A DNA stretch of 14,763 bases from Baffinella frigidus (GCA_026770585.1 MU646592.1:295375-310137), one strand, 5' to 3'. Positions 1 through 7,771 are shown, counted from the stretch's first letter. Translations and numbers: made by a program. Notes: a model not told the origin generated them from the sequence alone.

Positions 1-85
1 GTCTCGTCCCGTGCAAGCTTCATGATGAATATGTCCCCCCAATCAGGTCGATGAAAATGCCGCTCACACCTCCCGAAGAGCGGCT

Positions 86-848
86 CAACCAGTGGTGGCC
101 TCCCTCCAAATCCTCCAAACTCGCCAAACCCCACTACGGCCCCAACACCCTGGTGCAAGCCCCCCCCATCCCTTCTGTGGGGGCAATAGCCCTCACCCCC
201 AGTACAGCCGTGGAAAGCGTCCTATCAGACAGGCCCGCCTCGGGACACGTAGTCTGAAGGCATGCCGCGCGAGCTCTCCGATCTCTGATGATTCACTGAC
301 AGGATCCCTTACAGCTGCTTATAGGCGCTCACCCTTGGAGCCCTTTTACCCGAGGCGGGCCCGTCCAGGACCCGGTCCTCACACATAGACCCGCCTCAAG
401 GGGGTGTCTCTAGAGCGGGTCAAACAGTGGTGGCCTCCCTCCAAATCCTCCAAACTCGCGAAACCACACTACGGGCCCAACACCCTGCTGCGTGCCCTCC
501 CACCCTCCACATCCCTGTCTGTCCCTGTGGCGTGAGATAGGCCCGCCTCGGGACAGACAGGTGCCCTCCCATCTGTGGATTTCATAGGAAAACGGTTTTA
601 ATTTAAGACTTTCTGGCAATGAAATTTACTACACATAATGAGTTTTACTAGCAATATTAAAGCATTCGTGTAGTAATTTTCATTGAATCCAATGGTTTAA
701 AATTAAAACCGTTTCCTGGTGAGGTCTCGATGTTGACTCCCGAGGGCCTGCCTCGAGGCGGGCTCGTCCTGGACTCCTCACACCATCCCTCCAAATCCTC
801 CAAACTCGCGAAACCCCACTACAGGCCGAGCACCCTGGTGCGTAGAGC
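86..848 (+). repeat. Three copies of a dispersed unit with CCCTCCAAATCCTCCAAACT
   Basis: Copies lie at about 86-160, 421-500 and 752-848. Each contains CCCTCCAAATCCTCCAAACT, then CGCGAAACC and AACACCCTGGTGC-like text. Copies 2 and 3 also share an upstream block (GAGGCGGGC, CGTCC, CTCACAC). Frames reading WWPPSKSSKLAKPHYGPN come from this unit and are not supported as genes. Element T interrupts the tail of copy 3. Confidence 0.8.
586..717. mobile_element. Foldback element A1 (132 bp)
   Basis: The arms AGGAAAACGGTTTTAATTTA and TTTAAAATTAAAACCGTTTC are inverted, and inner arms GAAATTTACTACAC / GTGTAGTAATTTTC pair as well. The loop carries TTACTAGCAATATTAAAGCA, shared with A2 and A3. It has no coding capacity, so it is a MITE-like non-autonomous element. 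Confidence 0.82.
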
Positions 849-1010
849 GCCTGTGGGAAAACTTGGCCGATTTCACCGAGAATTTTTTTCAGAATTTGTA
901 CCAGAATCGGATAGATGGACCGGTTTCATTTCACGTCCTGGTACAAAATCACTGAATTTCTGAAAACATTTCTCGTTGGAATCGGCCAAGTTTTCCCACA
1001 AGCGCTCTAC
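842..1010. mobile_element. Foldback element T (169 bp) with 31-bp terminal inverted repeats
   Basis: 842-872 and 980-1010 are reverse complements at 30 of 31 positions (beginning GTAGAGCGC, with GTGGGAAAACTTGGCCGATT). Inner arms around GTACCAG/CTGGTAC also pair imperfectly, with a loop of about 33 bases. It sits inside copy 3 of the 5' dispersed unit. Copy 1 of the unit passes from GGTGCAAG to CCCCCCCCATC without it. Confidence 0.88.
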
Positions 1011-1232
1011 CCCCCCATCTGTGACAGTCAATTTCGTCTCGGAACATACCAGAATCTATCCACACAAAAAGGCGTAAGATAGCATCATGGTATGCCTAAA
1101 ATAGCACATACTCCCTTATCTTCGGCGTCGGAAGCCTAAGATAGAAGGACAGAATCTGTCTTGTTCTGACATTAAATTTCGTGTCGGCGATAAATAACAG
1201 GTCTCTCGCTCTCACAGAAAGGGAGTGGCGCA
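1011..1232. other. No gene seen; low-complexity link between elements T and B1
   Basis: Contains the tail of the dispersed unit, two similar short blocks (CAGAATCTATCC / CAGAATCTGTC) and a GATAAATAACAGGTCTCTCG stretch that resembles 2285-2302. Nothing codes. Confidence 0.5.
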
Positions 1233-1440
1233 CCACTCGAGGCTGGAAGAGGGATCATTTTAAATGTGGGGGTTTTAAATTTAGTACCAGTCACGGGCAG
1301 GCTTGGTCACGTACCTGCGGGAATTCCCGCAGGTACGTGACCAAACGCCCCTATTTGTGTGAAATTTACTACACACCTCTTTTTTTTCACTTGTAAAAGA
1401 ATCCCTGTTTTAAAATAGTCACATTTCTAGCCTCGAGTGG
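1233..1440. mobile_element. Foldback element B1 (208 bp)
   Basis: The ends are CCACTCGAGGC / GCCTCGAGTGG, with long imperfect arms and a perfect 42-bp central palindrome at 1303-1344 (outer part GGTCACGTACC, centre GGGAATTCCC). It is flanked by CA on both sides. It lies in the opposite orientation to B2 and B3. Confidence 0.9.
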
Positions 1441-1632
1441 CAAGCCAAGTTTCTGTCAGACAGAGCCTCTCCACACAGTGGGCTTCGAGAGTTTCGTTGG
1501 GGCCGGAATTCCGGGTGTAACCTAACCAATTTGCATAGGAAAATCCTGAAAGTTAATCGTCTTCAGGCAAGTTGACTTTTGATGAAAGGTTCGTAGTCCA
1601 CCGTGTAGGTAGGGCTGCGCACATGGCGACCT
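1441..1632. other. No gene seen between B1 and A2
   Basis: Unique-looking sequence. Minus-strand frames here run through element A2 and are not credible genes. Confidence 0.45.
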
Positions 1633-1769
1633 TATCCGGGGAAACCTATTTTCTTTCATTTCCTGGCAACGAAAATTACTACACAGTTCGTTCTTACTAG
1701 TAATATTAAAGCACTTGTGTGGTAACTTTCGTTGCCAGGAAATGAAAGAAAAATAGGTTTCCCCGGATA
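1633..1769. mobile_element. Foldback element A2 (137 bp)
   Basis: The arms begin TATCCGGGGAAACCTATTTT and end with its exact complement. The arms go on through CTTTCATTTCCTGGCAACGA. The loop (TTACTAGTAATATTAAAGCA) matches A1 and A3. Confidence 0.9.
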
Positions 1770-1830
1770 CGACCGTGTGGGTAGTGATGAATGCCGCTCG
1801 CGCGCAGGAAGGGAGTGGTGTGGGGGTGCT

Positions 1831-1961
1831 TACCACGCCAGATTCTTGGAAAGGGTTGCCAAAAGTCAATTTCCCCTCCAGGCAGTGGTTTTCAAAAGTT
1901 AACAAACACCTACCTATGGTGTTTTAGAAAATTCAACACCCGCATCCAATCTGGCGTGGTA
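1831..1961. mobile_element. Probable foldback element, 131 bp, 14-bp perfect ends
   Basis: TACCACGCCAGATT at 1831-1844 and its exact complement at 1948-1961. The interior pairs only weakly. TA occurs at both ends. There is a single copy in the window. Confidence 0.55.
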
Positions 1962-1986
1962 CCACACAGCGGGCCACGAATTGCCT

Positions 1987-2075
1987 GAGTTTCCGTTACC
2001 TGATCCGTAGGAACCCCCCTATGTCCCTACGGGTTGCCTACCGTAGGGTCGCAGGTCTTATCGCTTAGGGGTTAT
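1987..2075 (-). repeat. I element copy 1 (reverse)
   Basis: Reverse complement of the 86-89-bp sequence also found at 11232-11317, 12249-12337 and 12468-12553. Read on the minus strand it runs from ATAACCCCTAAGCGATAAGA to GGTAACGGAAACTC. It contains CCTACGGTAGG-type motifs like families C, D and F. The flank CACACAGCGGGC is also shared with the distant copies. Confidence 0.82.
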
Positions 2076-2175
2076 TCAGAATCCCTTTGAAGTCTGTTGT
2101 GTGGATAGCGGCCGTGAAGGTAGTAATAAATGCCGCTCTCTGATTTACGGCGCGCTGCCCCCCGGGCGCATCCCA

Positions 2176-2236
2176 GAGAAATCTTTCTGACTACCAATGG
2201 GAACACATCGCGTGTTGGTAGTACGAAAGATCTCTC
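2176..2236. repeat. Hairpin, 22-bp arms
   Basis: GAGAAATCTTTCTGACTACC (2176 on) and GGTAGTACGAAAGATCTCTC pair at 19 of 22 positions, with a 17-base loop. No gene is present. Confidence 0.6.
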
Positions 2237-2397
2237 TCTCATCAACGCCGCGCTGTCCCCTAAATGAACAGCGCTTTGCCCTCGGCATTAATAACAGTCG
2301 CTCTCAAGCATTAATGCATCCCTCTCGCTCCTCGCAGAGAGGGACGGTCGCGCAAGTCACCTTCGACGCGTCCTCCGGAAATATGGTCTCCCGAAAC

Positions 2398-2474
2398 CCG
2401 AAGCCCTAGACCCTGAACCCGAAACCCGAAACCCTAGACCCTAGACCCTGAACCCTGAACCCTGAGCCCTGAAG
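2398..2474 (+). repeat. Telomere-like heptamer tract (CCCTGAA/CCCTAGA), with a short piece at 2547-2580
   Basis: Runs of CCCTAGA, CCCTGAA and CCCGAAA heptamers. These are variants of the plant/algal-type CCCTAAA telomere unit in an interstitial position. Confidence 0.75.
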
Positions 2475-2584
2475 CCTTAGCCCTAACCACACAGAGGGCT
2501 ACCAAGGGGTTTTCGGGCCTTCGCCCGAAGTGCGAAATGTGAAATACGAAGCCCTAGACCCTGAACCCGAAACCCTAGACCACT

Positions 2585-2763
2585 CGAGAATGCAAGAGGG
2601 GACTATTTACATGTGGGGTTGTAAAACTTTGTACTATGATAAGGTGTTCCAACCTCGTAACCGGCCTAACCAGGGCTTCAGTGGCTCCAGGGGCAATGAA
2701 AGTTACTACACAAATGCTACATATAAAAGTATCTTGGTTTTAAATAGCCTCTCTTGCATTTTC
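2585..2763. mobile_element. Divergent foldback element combining A- and B-like parts
   Basis: The ends CGAGAATGCAAGAGGGGACT and AGCCTCTCTTGCATTTTCG pair imperfectly. The interior holds GCAATGAAAGTTACTACAC (as in family A) and ATTTACATGTGGGGTTGTAA (as in family B). Confidence 0.6.
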
Positions 2764-2838
2764 GCAAGTCACCTTCGACGCGTCCTCTGGAAACATGGTC
2801 TCCTATCGCCCGAAACACCAACCACCCGGAACACTACG

Positions 2839-2927
2839 GGGAACATGCCAACTGTTTCTAAGGAAACATGCCAAATGTCTAAGGAAACATGCCAAAATGT
2901 TTGGATTGTTTCTAAGGAAACATGCCA
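2839..2927 (+). repeat. Short tandem repeat, CTAAGGAAACATGCCA
   Basis: Full copies at 2858-2873, 2879-2894 and 2912-2927, with a partial one at 2839. Spacing is uneven (21 and 33 bases). Confidence 0.75.
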
Positions 2928-3048
2928 GAAGTCAGCAATGTTTGGTCACGTTGTGTACGAATATCTGGGCAAAAGGTGCCCCATAGCCTCCCGAGTGGTC
3001 ACGCAAACCACCTTCAACACGTCTTCTGGAAATATGGTCTCCCAAAAC

Positions 3049-3339
3049 CCGAAGCCCTAGACCCTGAACCCTGAACCCTAGACCCTAGACCCTAAACCCT
3101 GAACCCTGAACCCTGAACCCTGAAGCCGAAACCCTGCACCCTGAACCCTGAACCCTGAACCCTGAACCCTGAACCCTGAACCCTAAACCCTAGACCTCAA
3201 ACCCTGAACCCTGAAGCCGAAACCCTGAACCCTGAACCCTGAACCCTGAACCCTGAACCCTGAACCCTGAACCCTGAACCCTGAACCCTGAAGCCTGAAG
3301 CCTGAAGCCGAAACCCTGAACCTGAAACCCGAAACCCTC
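3049..3339 (+). repeat. Long interstitial telomere-like tract, mainly (CCCTGAA)n
   Basis: About 290 bases of CCCTGAA heptamers with CCCTAAA, CCCTAGA, CCTGAAG and CCGAAAC variants. Minus-strand frames reading GSGFRVQ-like repeats are translations of this tract. Confidence 0.9.
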
Positions 3340-3345
3340 TCGCAG

Positions 3346-3377
3346 GTCAACACCATCTCCGATGCGGCCCTCCGCAG
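3346..3377 (+). other. Possible exon remnant between two CGCAG|GT sites
   Basis: CTCGCAG, then GTCAACACCATCTCCGATGC and GGCCCTCCGCAG|GTGC. Read in frame this gives VNTISDAALRR, a coding-like composition bounded by acceptor- and donor-like sites. It is 32 bases and has no partner exon or family match that I can see. Confidence 0.2.
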
Positions 3378-3490
3378 GTGCTTTGCAACCCCCTCTTTTT
3401 ATTTTTTTCTCTTTTTTTCCTTCTTCTTCTTTGTTCATCTCAGCCTAGAGATGAGTGATCCAAACGTCTTTTTTTCTCCTTTTCCCCCCC

Positions 3491-3526
3491 TTCTTCTTCT
3501 TCTTCTTCTTCTTCTTCTTCTTCTTC
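3491..3526 (+). repeat. (TTC)n microsatellite
   Basis: Twelve TTC units inside a longer T/C-rich tract (about 3390-3527). The glutamate-rich minus-strand frame is this repeat. Confidence 0.9.
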
Positions 3527-3636
3527 GTTATTGCTCTCAGCCAAGAGATGAGTGACCCAAAGTCTATGCGTCTTAAGACGAGTCCCGTCACCTGATAGAG
3601 TATATCTCAGATTTTGGCTTGGTGATGCAGCCATTT

Positions 3637-3847
3637 CCACTCGAGGCTAGAAATGTGACTATTTTAAAACAGTCATTCTTTTACATGTGAAGAAAAAACA
3701 GAATTGTGTAGTAATTTTCACACAAGTAGGGGCATTTGGTCACGTATCTCGAGTTATCACTTGAGATACGTGACCAAGCATGCCCGTGACTGGTACTAAA
3801 TTTTAAAAAACCACATTTGAAATAGTCCCACTTCCAGCCTCGAGTGG
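3637..3847. mobile_element. Foldback element B2 (211 bp)
   Basis: CCACTCGAGGC ends and family B arms. The central palindrome at 3736-3777 has the same outer part as B1 and B3 (TTGGTCACGTATC / GATACGTGACCAA) but a different middle (CTCGAGT / ACTTGAG, one mismatch). It is flanked by TT on both sides. Confidence 0.9.
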
Positions 3848-3867
3848 TTCGTACCCTTAAGGTTTGA

Positions 3868-3971
3868 TATCCCTTAAGTGGCCATGCCGCCAAATTTGAC
3901 GGCCAAGAGGTCCTAGGCAGGTCCTAGGGCCCTACGGTAGGGCGTGTGAGCCTACTGGCCACTTAAGGGAT
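3868..3971. mobile_element. Foldback element C1 (about 104 bp)
   Basis: ATCCCTTAAGTGGCC (3869-3883) and its exact complement (3957-3971). The subterminal hairpin is at 3886-3903 (GCCGCCAAATTTGACGGC). The core is GAGGTCCTAGGCAGGTCCTA, then GGGCCCTACGGTAGGGCG and GAGCCTACT, common to the family. Confidence 0.9.
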
Positions 3972-4100
3972 GCCAGGAGTCGCACCGGAAATCCTTTAGA
4001 TGGACGCCGTGCGAAATAGAATCTATTAGGTAGCGCGATGAGGTTGCAGTCTAGTGTTCAAGCGGGGAATTCTCGCTGGAATTCTCCCAGGAATTCGAAA

Positions 4101-4195
4101 ACTGCCAACTGGTCAAAACTGCTATGGTGGGTGGGTGTATTGGAGCAGATGGACATACGCACATACCACACTTGTCGGATACAGATTTTCGTCTA
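4101..4195 (+). repeat. Duplicated block, copy 1 (copy 2 at 5121-5215)
   Basis: Both carry AACTGGTCAAAACTGC, then TATTGGAGCAGATGGACA and TACCACACTTGTC. Copy 2 sits in a local AACTGGTCAAAACTG tandem. No gene is seen in either. Confidence 0.8.
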
Positions 4196-4213
4196 GTTTG
4201 CAAGCTCGTAGGC

Positions 4214-4367
4214 TAACGTCCTGAAAATTGGGTAGTTTGGCCTACGGTATTGCCTACGGTAGGCCGTAGGGCCCCTAGGACCTAATGTTTCATAGGACCC
4301 CCCCTAGGCCCATACGGCCTACAGTAGGCAATACCGTAGGCTTAACTACCCGGTTTTCAGGACGTTA
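4214..4367. mobile_element. Foldback element F1 (154 bp)
   Basis: The ends TAACGTCCTGAAAATTGGGT and ACCCGGTTTTCAGGACGTTA are inverted with mismatches. The interior has CCTACGGTAGGCCGTAGGGC and CCTAGGACC, shared with F2 at 9982-10140. TA occurs at both outer edges. Confidence 0.85.
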
Positions 4368-4650
4368 CCCTATGAAAGCGGGGAACTCTCCCGGGAATTT
4401 GAGCATGGAAACCTCGCTGGAATTCAGGAATTATCGATGAGATGCGTGTTACAGGGGTACGAGGCTGGGAATCTAATGTGAAACGTTCTTTACTACAGGG
4501 AGAAACTTAAGTTGACGTTCGAATTTCCTGGTGGTTCCGTGGGTCGTTTTGGAGGACAGGTCACGCCCAGGAATATCTGCTAAAAATAGTAGGGGTCGGG
4601 TTAAATCGGTTTGAGATAGGCAGGGTCAAATAAAGTCGAATTCGCCTTGA
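4368..4650. other. No gene seen; partial repeat copies
   Basis: Contains GCGGGGAACTCTCCCGGGAA, similar to 4061-4093, and AATGTGAAACGTTCTTTACT (4477 on), a broken end of the element that follows. Confidence 0.5.
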
Positions 4651-4891
4651 TCGAGAAATGTGAAACATTCTTTACTACACGTTCAGCAAGATTCCTGGTA
4701 CAAAGTTTTTTCTTTGGAGGTGCGAAAAGCAATTGTATGGTTTGAAAAAGGCTAAAACCCCATTTGCTTCTGAAAACATCCATTCCCGTACAAAACTTAA
4801 AAACAGATTGTAAAACAGGTCGAATCTCCGACTGGTCTGTTTCAATCTCCGGTACAAATTTGTGTGGTAAAGAATGTTTCACATTTCTCGA
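4651..4891. mobile_element. Foldback element Q (241 bp) with 30-bp ends
   Basis: 4651-4680 (TCGAGAAATGTGAAACATTC, then TTTACTACAC) and 4862-4891 are reverse complements at 29 of 30 positions. The interior has GGTACAAA-type inverted pieces. Minus-strand frames here are not genes. Confidence 0.87.
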
Positions 4892-4917
4892 TGTTTCACA
4901 TTTGGATCCCGGCCTCG

Positions 4918-4980
4918 TACCTCGCTCATAAGAAACCGCCCCCCCCCCCAGGACCACCGTAGGGCCCTAGGCATAGCCCT
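4918..4980 (+). mobile_element. Foldback element D1, left half only
   Basis: TACCTCGCTCATAAGAAACC, then a C tract, CAGGACCACCG, and GGGCCCTAGGCATAG, matching the left half of complete D copies. The right arm is missing. Confidence 0.75.
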
Positions 4981-5240
4981 TCTGTTGGGTATCTGAGTTA
5001 CGAGATATTCGGGGTAATGAGTTCTGGGTGATGAGTTGTGGGTTATTGGATTTATCTGCACCGGCGCGAAATCGCGGGTGCATTGCCAAACTGGTCAAAC
5101 GCTGCTAACTGGTCAAAACTGCCAAACCTGCTAACTGGTCAAAACTGCAATACACCGTATTGGAGCAGATGGACACACGCACGTACCACACTTGTCTGAT
5201 ACAGATTTCATGTCCGGTGTTTGGTCTGGCCTCTCTCGAC

Positions 5241-5440
5241 AGATAGACCCGCCTCGGGACGGATAGGCCCGCCTCGGGACGGATAGGCCCGCCTCGGGAC
5301 AGACAGGCCCGCCTCGGGACAGACAGGCCCGCCTCGGGACAGACAGGCCCGCCTCGGGATAGACAGGCCCGCCTCGGGACGGATCGGTCCGCCACGGGAC
5401 ATACAGGCCCGCCTCGAGACGGACAGACCCGCCTCGGGAC
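5241..5440 (+). repeat. 20-bp minisatellite, ten units
   Basis: Exactly ten 20-base units, consensus AGACAGGCCCGCCTCGGGAC, with single-base variants. Single related units occur at about 229-248 and 539-558. The repeated CLSRGGPVCPEAG-like minus-strand frames are this array. Confidence 0.93.
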
Positions 5441-5442
5441 GC

Positions 5443-5508
5443 AGTTGCCTTTAGGTCCTTTAGGTTCTTTCAACTCCCAACATAGGCGGACACTGGAACT
5501 TATGAGCA
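5443..5508 (+). repeat. R module copy 1 (others at 8389-8445 and 8922-8985)
   Basis: TTTAGGTCCTTTAGGTTCTT, then CTCCCAACATAGGCGGACAC and GGAACTT. The three copies differ at few positions. Confidence 0.8.
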
Positions 5509-5539
5509 GAAAAGGCATGCCTGACAACCCTCGCTTCTG

Positions 5540-5795
5540 GCAGGAGCACTGTCAAGGCCCTGGGGATCACCAAGGCCCCTAAGTAAGTAGGCGATTACCA
5601 AGGCCCCAAAGTAAGTTGCGATTACCAAGGCCCCTAAGTAAGTTGCGATCACCAAGGCCCCTAAGTGGAGCACTGTTAAGGCCCTGGGAATCAGCAAGGC
5701 AGCTAAATAGGTGGGGGATTACCAAGGCCCCTAAGTAAGTAGGAGATCCGCAAGGCCGCCAAGTAAGTAGGGGACCACCAAGGCCCCCAAGTAGC
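5540..5795 (+). repeat. About 28-bp minisatellite (CCAAGGCCCCTAAGTAAGT)
   Basis: Around nine degenerate units containing CAAGGCCCCTAAGTAAGT and GATTACC. A larger internal duplication (GAGCACTGTCAAGGCCCTGG) occurs at about 5544 and 5668. Confidence 0.85.
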
Positions 5796-5904
5796 TTTCT
5801 CGAGTGGCCGCCAACTAGTGAAGCGGCTGCTCGAAACGCCGCACCCCGCTAATTAAGGCGTGTGTGCAAGTGCCTCCTGTAGGATCCTAGTTAGTGGTGT
5901 GCGG

Positions 5905-6009
5905 CATAAGAAACCGCCGCCCCCTAGGACCCTACGGTAGGCCTATGCGTAGGGCCCTATGGTGGTCCTGGGGGGGGGGCGCTTTCTTATGAGCGAGGTA
6001 CCCCTGTAG
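5905..6009. mobile_element. Foldback element D2, left end truncated
   Basis: Starts at CATAAGAAACCGCC and ends with the complete right arm GGTTTC-like ... GAGCGAGGTACCCCTGTAG. The core is CCTAGGACCCTACGGTAGGC. About 18 bases of the left end are missing. Confidence 0.8.
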
Positions 6010-6079
6010 CTTTGTCAATTGGCCGCCAAGTTGTAAAGCGGCTGCTCGAAACGCCGCACACACCTCGCTGGGTGGCCCT

Positions 6080-6181
6080 ATCCCTTAAGTGCCCATAGGG
6101 TGAATATTCACCCTAACTCGCCCTAGGCAGGTCCTAGGGCCCTACCGTAGGGCGTATAAGCCTACTGGGCACTTGAAGGGT
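6080..6181. mobile_element. Foldback element C2
   Basis: The left end is ATCCCTTAAGTGCCC and the right end GGGCACTTGAAGGGTAT. The subterminal hairpin at 6096-6115 (TAGGGTGAATATTCACCCTA) differs from that of C1. The family core follows (one base changed: CTACCGTAGGG). Confidence 0.88.
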
Positions 6182-6257
6182 ATATATTAAGGCGTGTGTG
6201 CAAATGCCTACTGTAGGATCCTACGGCGTGGTGGACCTCGGGTTTGAGTGATCCCTG

Positions 6258-6378
6258 TACAGGGGTACCTCGCTCATAAGAAAACGCCTCCCCCTAGGAC
6301 TCTGGAGTAGGGCTATGCGTAGGGCCCTATGGTGGTCCTAGGGGGGGGGGGGGTTCTGATGAGCGAGGTACCCCTGTA
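6258..6378. mobile_element. Foldback element D3, complete
   Basis: TACAGGGGTACCTCGCTCAT at the left and its complement, with one mismatch (ATGAGCGAGGTACCCCTGTA with TGAT before it), at the right. The core carries GGGCCCTATGGTGGTCCTAG. Confidence 0.88.
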
Positions 6379-6414
6379 GGAAATGGTCCTTCTCCCCCGC
6401 TTCGCTAGGCTCTC

Positions 6415-6533
6415 TACAGGGGTACCTCGCTCATAAGAAACTGCCCCCCCCCCTAGGACCACCATAGGACCCTAGGCATAGGCCTACTGTAGGGTCCTAG
6501 GGGGAGGCGGTTTCTTATGAGCGAGGTACCCCT
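6415..6533. mobile_element. Foldback element D4, abutting C3
   Basis: TACAGGGGTACCTCGCTCAT at the left. The right arm CTTATGAGCGAGGTACCCC runs straight into the TATCCCT end of C3, so the last D bases are replaced or shared. Confidence 0.86.
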
Positions 6534-6636
6534 ATCCCTGAAGTGGCAAGGCGGTCGCAATTGACCGCCAAGAGGTCCTAGGCAGGTCCTAGGGCCCTAC
6601 GGTAGGGCGTATGAGCCTACTCGCCACTTAAGGGAT
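6533..6636. mobile_element. Foldback element C3
   Basis: TATCCCTGAAGTGGC and GCCACTTAAGGGATA ends. The subterminal hairpin at 6550-6569 is GGCGGTCGCAATTGACCGCC. The family core is intact (GCAGGTCCTAGGGCCCTACG). Confidence 0.88.
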
Positions 6637-6942
6637 AGGCATGCAGTGCCTCGACAGGGTCCGCTCCGCCACACCCAATCTGGGGACACGCCCCATGTAG
6701 GAATAGTCTGAGTGACTTTACACAATTCAAGTGGTCTGAGTGACTTTACACAAGTCAGGGCGCCACACCCAAGACGGTGCGGTGGCACGAGTGTATCCCA
6801 TAAGTATTTCTCCAGAATCATCCGGCACCTCTCCAGATTCAAGATCCAGGACGAGCGGCCTCGCCCCTGGCCGGCCGACAAAAATCTCCAATTGCAAACG
6901 GCTCCAACGTGGCCCTGCGCGACTCAGCACGCCACCGCCCTA
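6637..6942. other. No supported gene; 27-bp direct repeat and some open frames
   Basis: GTCTGAGTGACTTTACACAA occurs at 6707 and 6734. Several overlapping open frames of 67-94 codons exist on both strands between 6597 and 6967. I recognise none of them, and overlapping frames on both strands are what GC-rich non-coding DNA would also give. A coding fragment around 6790-6948 on the + strand is possible but unproven. Confidence 0.35.
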
Positions 6943-6984
6943 CCGTAGGGCCCTAGGACCTGCCTAGGGCCTCTTGGCCGTCAA
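6943..6984 (-). mobile_element. Truncated C element core, reverse
   Basis: Reverse complement of the C core (CCTAGGCAGGTCCTAGGGC, then CCTACGGTAGGGCG) plus TTGACGGCCAAGAGG. Both ends are missing. Confidence 0.78.
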
Positions 6985-7005
6985 TGTTCGGAACCCGACA
7001 TCTGC

Positions 7006-7126
7006 TACAGGGGTACCTCGCTCATAAGAAACGCCCACCCCCCTAGGACACTACAGTAGGACCATGCCTAGGGCCTTATGGTGGTCCTAGGGGGGGGCAG
7101 TTTCTTATGAGCGAGGTACCCCTGTA
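7006..7126. mobile_element. Foldback element D5, complete
   Basis: TACAGGGGTACCTCGCTCAT ... ATGAGCGAGGTACCCCTGTA, with the D core. Confidence 0.9.
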
Positions 7127-7166
7127 TTTCCCCTTCTTAAACGCATGTTCGGAACCCGGCATCTGC

Positions 7167-7277
7167 TACAGGGGTACCTCGCTCAAAAGAAACTGCCCCC
7201 CCCCCTAGGACCACCATAGGGCCCTAGGCATAGGCCTACTGTAGGGTCCTAGGGGGGGGCGGTTTCTTATGAGCGAG
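7167..7277. mobile_element. Foldback element D6, complete
   Basis: TACAGGGGTACCTCGCTCAA at the left and GAGCGAGGTACCCTGTA (one C short) at the right. The core is ACTGTAGGGTCCTAGGGGG. Confidence 0.89.
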
Positions 7278-7414
7278 GTACCCTGTAGGCCCTATTTCCC
7301 TTTGTTAAACGCATGTTCGGAACCCGACATCTGCTGGAGAGGCCTTCATTAATTCCAACGCGGCCGCCATGCACCCCCACCGAAGGCTGTGTCTGAGCAG
7401 GACCTAAAAAGAGG

Positions 7415-7664
7415 CCACCGCACCCGGACACCGAAAGGACTACGTTTTTGCGAAGAGATTTCGTGAAACGTTGCGTTTTTTTACATAAAGAAGCAAAGAT
7501 TGAGATTTTTAATCCGAAATTATCAGAAAAGATCGAAAATCTTGTTCGTTATCTCGAAAAGGGGGCCCCGTGTAAACGTGAAACATTGCGAAAGCGTGTG
7601 TCTGCCAAGACATAAATAGTGTCTTCAGTTTATGTAGCCCTTTCCGCCCCCGGGTGCGGTGTGG
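7415..7664. mobile_element. Possible foldback element, about 250 bp, AT-rich interior
   Basis: The left end CCACCGCACCCGGACACCGA and the right end GCCCCCGGGTGCGGTGTGG pair with mismatches and a 2-base gap. The interior holds two GTGAAAC(A/G)TTGCG copies in direct orientation. C4 begins 3 bases after it. Confidence 0.45.
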
Positions 7665-7666
7665 AA

Positions 7667-7771
7667 TATCCCTTAAGTGGCCATGCCGTCAAATTTGACG
7701 GCCAAGAGGTCCTAGGCAGGTCCTAGGGCCCTACGGTAGGGCATATGAGCCTACTGGCCACTTAAGGGATA
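7667..7771. mobile_element. Foldback element C4
   Basis: TATCCCTTAAGTGGCC and its exact complement. The hairpin at 7685-7702 is GCCGTCAAATTTGACGGC. The family core is present. Confidence 0.92.

Larger units (their letters stand above)
2351..3060 (+). repeat. Three copies of a 50-60-bp block ending in heptamer repeats
   Basis: Copies lie at 2351-2410, 2763-2812 and 3002-3060. Each has CGCAAGTCACCTTCGACGCG-like text, then GGAAATATGGTCTCCC and, in copies 1 and 3, AACCCGAAGCCCTAGACCC. Copy 2 follows a foldback element. The long + frame spanning here is made of repeats. Confidence 0.8.
5791..6223 (+). repeat. Duplicated 97-bp block; second copy carries a C element
   Basis: Copy 1 (5791-5887) runs GTAGCTTTCTCGAGTGGCCG to GTGTGTGCAAGTGCCT to AGGATCCTA without interruption. 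Copy 2 (6006-6223) has the same order, but foldback C2 (6080-6181) lies between the GCCGCAC part and the TTAAGGCGTGTGTGCAA part. Confidence 0.82.
6984..7335 (+). repeat. Tandem duplication of about 165 bp, each unit holding a D element
   Basis: ATGTTCGGAACCCGACATCT occurs at about 6984, 7145 and 7313 (one base differs in the middle copy). Each of the first two is followed by TGC and then a complete D element. Between units lies TTTCCC(C)TT(C/T)(G/T)TTAAACGC. Confidence 0.85.

Noticed and set aside
51-388. Overlapping + frames of 68 and 98 codons as genes
   Set aside because: They translate the three-copy dispersed unit, and the same peptide pattern recurs wherever the unit does.
1522-1905. 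127-codon minus-strand frame
   Set aside because: It runs through foldback A2 and the arms of another inverted repeat, with no recognisable domain.
2530-3060. 176-codon + frame, the longest in the window
   Set aside because: Built from a foldback element, the CTAAGGAAACATGCCA tandem repeat and two copies of a dispersed block. The repeated peptide KETCQ is a repeat translation.
3190-3640. Low-complexity minus-strand frames (FRVQGSG and poly-E)
   Set aside because: Translations of the heptamer tract and the (TTC)n tract.
4510-4535. Possible tRNA T-arm (GTTCGAATTTCC)
   Set aside because: No cloverleaf, anticodon arm or acceptor stem could be built around it.
5241-5440. CRISPR array
   Set aside because: Units are head-to-tail with no unique spacers, and the context is eukaryotic.
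5105-5527. 140-codon minus-strand repeat protein
   Set aside because: A 20-bp minisatellite is open in several frames; the repeat explains it fully.
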